Source: Bauldia sp. (GTDB taxonomy: Bacteria > Pseudomonadota > Alphaproteobacteria > Rhizobiales > Kaistiaceae). Taken from it: a DNA stretch of 6,646 bases. The DNA is taken from positions 1 through 6,646 of the forward strand of contig JAGRKY010000322.1 in assembly GCA_020442095.1 (NCBI GenBank). The letters run 5' to 3'. The position numbers and the translations under genes were made by a program. The notes beneath the pieces were generated by a model. That model made no database searches and was not told where the DNA came from. It saw only the letters and a program-made list of their open reading frames with translations. The stretch's first letter is position 1. Each line of letters starts with the position of its first letter. Below are positions 5,550 through 6,646 of this stretch, one piece after another.

Positions 5550-5577
5550 AGGACGACGATCAGTCGATCGTCGTCCT
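5550..5577. terminator. Perfect 12-bp hairpin, likely bidirectional terminator
   Basis: AGGACGACGATC (5550-5561) and GATCGTCGTCCT (5566-5577) are exact reverse complements with a 4-nt loop AGTC. It lies 5 nt after the stop of the exported-protein gene and overlaps the last codons and stop (5560-5562) of the convergent methyltransferase gene. Neither side has a T-run, so termination may depend on structure alone or on Rho, or the stem may protect the mRNA 3' ends. Confidence 0.65.
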
Positions 5578-6366
5578 GAGCGCCCATGCCCGCGCCTTCA
5601 GCGGGATCGCGCCACCATCGTTCCTCGGCAGGGTTTCCCGCAGCCTCTCCGATAGCTGGCGGAGCCGGTCCTCGGAAAGGCTGGCGCAATAGCCGGGCGC
5701 CGGCCCCGCCCCGAGCGTGAAGGGACGCCAGAAATCGTCGAAATTCTGGAAGACGGTGGGGATTTCGATCGCCCGGCACACGGGCGCCGCGAGCCCGGCC
5801 GACACGAACAGCTCGCTCATTCCCTCCGGCGTGCAAAAAGAGAAGCGCCGGTTCTCGGCGAATTCCGATGCGCGGGGGTCGAGGGCGGCGGCAGCGTCCC
5901 AGAAGGCGCGGACGAACCCCAGCCCGTCCCCGGGGTAATCCCAGACGTAGATTCCGATCGTCGCTCCGCGGCGGGCGACGCGCTTCATCTCGGCAAGCGC
6001 CCTGACCTTGTCCGGCACGAAGTTGAGCACGAGCGCCGAAACGATGGCGTCCCTGCTCGCAGTCGCGAGGTCGAGCGATTGCGCGTCCCCGACCTGGAAC
6101 ACCGCGCGCGGGTCGTCGACGCCGGCCGTCGCGGCGGAGACGAACGCCTGCGACTGGTCGACGGCGATCAGGCTCCTCGGGTTGCGTTGCGCCAGGATGG
6201 CGGCGGACAGCGCCCCGGTGCCGCACCCGACCTCCAGCCAGTCGACACCCTCGTCGACGTCGAGCCAGTCGAGAAAGAGCGACGCGACCTGTCGGCTCCA
6301 TCGCCCCATGTAGCGGTCGTAGCTGTCGGCGGCTTGCCAGGCGTCGTGACGGGCTTCCTGCACCAT
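5560..6366 (-). CDS. Class I SAM-dependent methyltransferase
   Basis: 268 residues with a Rossmann-type methyltransferase domain. The N-terminal SYDRYMGRWSR (15-25) is typical of one group of these enzymes. Motif I is WLEVGCGTGALS (43-54), the SAM-binding glycine loop. The acidic residue at the end of strand 2 is D70 (LIAVDQS), and GDAQSLDL (93-100) contacts the adenine in related proteins. SALVLNFVPDKVRALAEMKRV (110-130) is the usual motif IV region, and YVWDYPGD follows. The C-terminal part (about 170-268) is probably the substrate lid. It appears soluble and cytoplasmic. The closest general type is UbiE/Methyltransf_11-like; the substrate (small molecule, lipid or quinone) cannot be told. 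The start is supported by GGAGAG 5 nt before the ATG. The stop lies inside the hairpin shared with the convergent gene. Confidence 0.88.
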   Translation of the reverse strand: MVQEARHDAWQAADSYDRYMGRWSRQVASLFLDWLDVDEGVDWLEVGCGTGALSAAILAQRNPRSLIAVDQSQAFVSAATAGVDDPRAVFQVGDAQSLDLATASRDAIVSALVLNFVPDKVRALAEMKRVARRGATIGIYVWDYPGDGLGFVRAFWDAAAALDPRASEFAENRRFSFCTPEGMSELFVSAGLAAPVCRAIEIPTVFQNFDDFWRPFTLGAGPAPGYCASLSEDRLRQLSERLRETLPRNDGGAIPLKARAWALRTTID

Positions 6367-6484
6367 CGTCGCTCTCCGGCTTCGGGCAGCCTGCGCGCCC
6401 TTGCACCGGGAGACAGGATACGCCTTCCCGCACGGCCCGAACAGGCGGATTCGCCCGCCCGGGAGTGAGGGGCGAGAAGAGCGC
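6367..6484 (-). other. Gap between reductase and methyltransferase genes
   Basis: 118 nt. On the minus strand GGCGG pairs with CCGCC around a 6-nt loop (about 6444-6459), without a T-run, so it is a weak terminator candidate at most. TATCCT (6415-6420) matches four of six -10 bases, but the -35 candidate TTCGGG (6436-6441) is poor and only 15 nt away. The methyltransferase ribosome binding site GGAGAG is at 6372-6377. The sequence does not settle whether the methyltransferase has its own promoter. Confidence 0.35.

Positions 6485-6646
<162 letters not shown>

Noticed and set aside
5531..6433. A 300-codon minus-strand frame overlapping the methyltransferase in another phase
   Set aside because: The product is Arg/Pro/Gly-rich without recognisable motifs, while the other phase has all methyltransferase motifs and a good ribosome site.

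Overview
The window is G+C-rich DNA with tightly packed genes. Several proteins look typical of an alphaproteobacterium, probably Hyphomicrobiales (Rhizobiales): the DUF697/YcjF-type protein ending in CRPLPFVNARPP, and the thioredoxin-reductase-like ferredoxin-NADP reductase tail ending in [16 protein letters not shown]. That placement rests on recognising families, not on any search. There are no tRNA or rRNA genes, CRISPR arrays, transposases, integrases or attachment sites.

Layout. (1) Bases 3-650, plus strand: the C-terminal part of a YcjF/TIGR01620-type inner-membrane protein. (2) Bases 651-846: a regulatory gap with an 8-bp inverted repeat, a weak promoter candidate and a strong ribosome binding site. 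(3) Bases 847-1950, plus strand: a 367-residue protein built of about eight beta-helix-like repeats followed by RTX calcium-binding motifs. It has no N-terminal signal peptide and is probably a type I secretion substrate. (4) Bases 1956-2456, minus strand: a YjlB-type cupin, convergent with the RTX gene; the two stop codons are 5 nt apart inside a small hairpin. (5) Bases 2457-2746: a divergent control region with overlapping candidate promoters inside an inverted repeat, a GC hairpin in the cupin leader and a possible 51-codon upstream reading frame. (6) Bases 2747-5047, plus strand: a 766-residue RND/MMPL-type transporter. (7) Bases 4978-5544, plus strand: a small exported beta-rich protein whose start overlaps the transporter gene by 70 nt. 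(8) A perfect 12-bp inverted repeat at 5550-5577, a likely two-way terminator. (9) Bases 5560-6366, minus strand: a class I SAM-dependent methyltransferase. (10) Bases 6485-6646, minus strand: the C-terminus of a ferredoxin-NADP reductase.

How the genes fit together. The clearest functional pair is the RND transporter and the overlapping exported protein, which probably form one transcription unit and may be a membrane exporter with a periplasmic partner. The cupin sits opposite them across a shared control region. The reductase and methyltransferase lie on the same strand 118 nt apart and may or may not be co-transcribed. The other neighbours show no evident common pathway. Nothing here amounts to an obviously new multi-gene system; the most rewarding items are the transporter/exported-protein pair, the RTX beta-helix protein and the structured convergent and divergent junctions.
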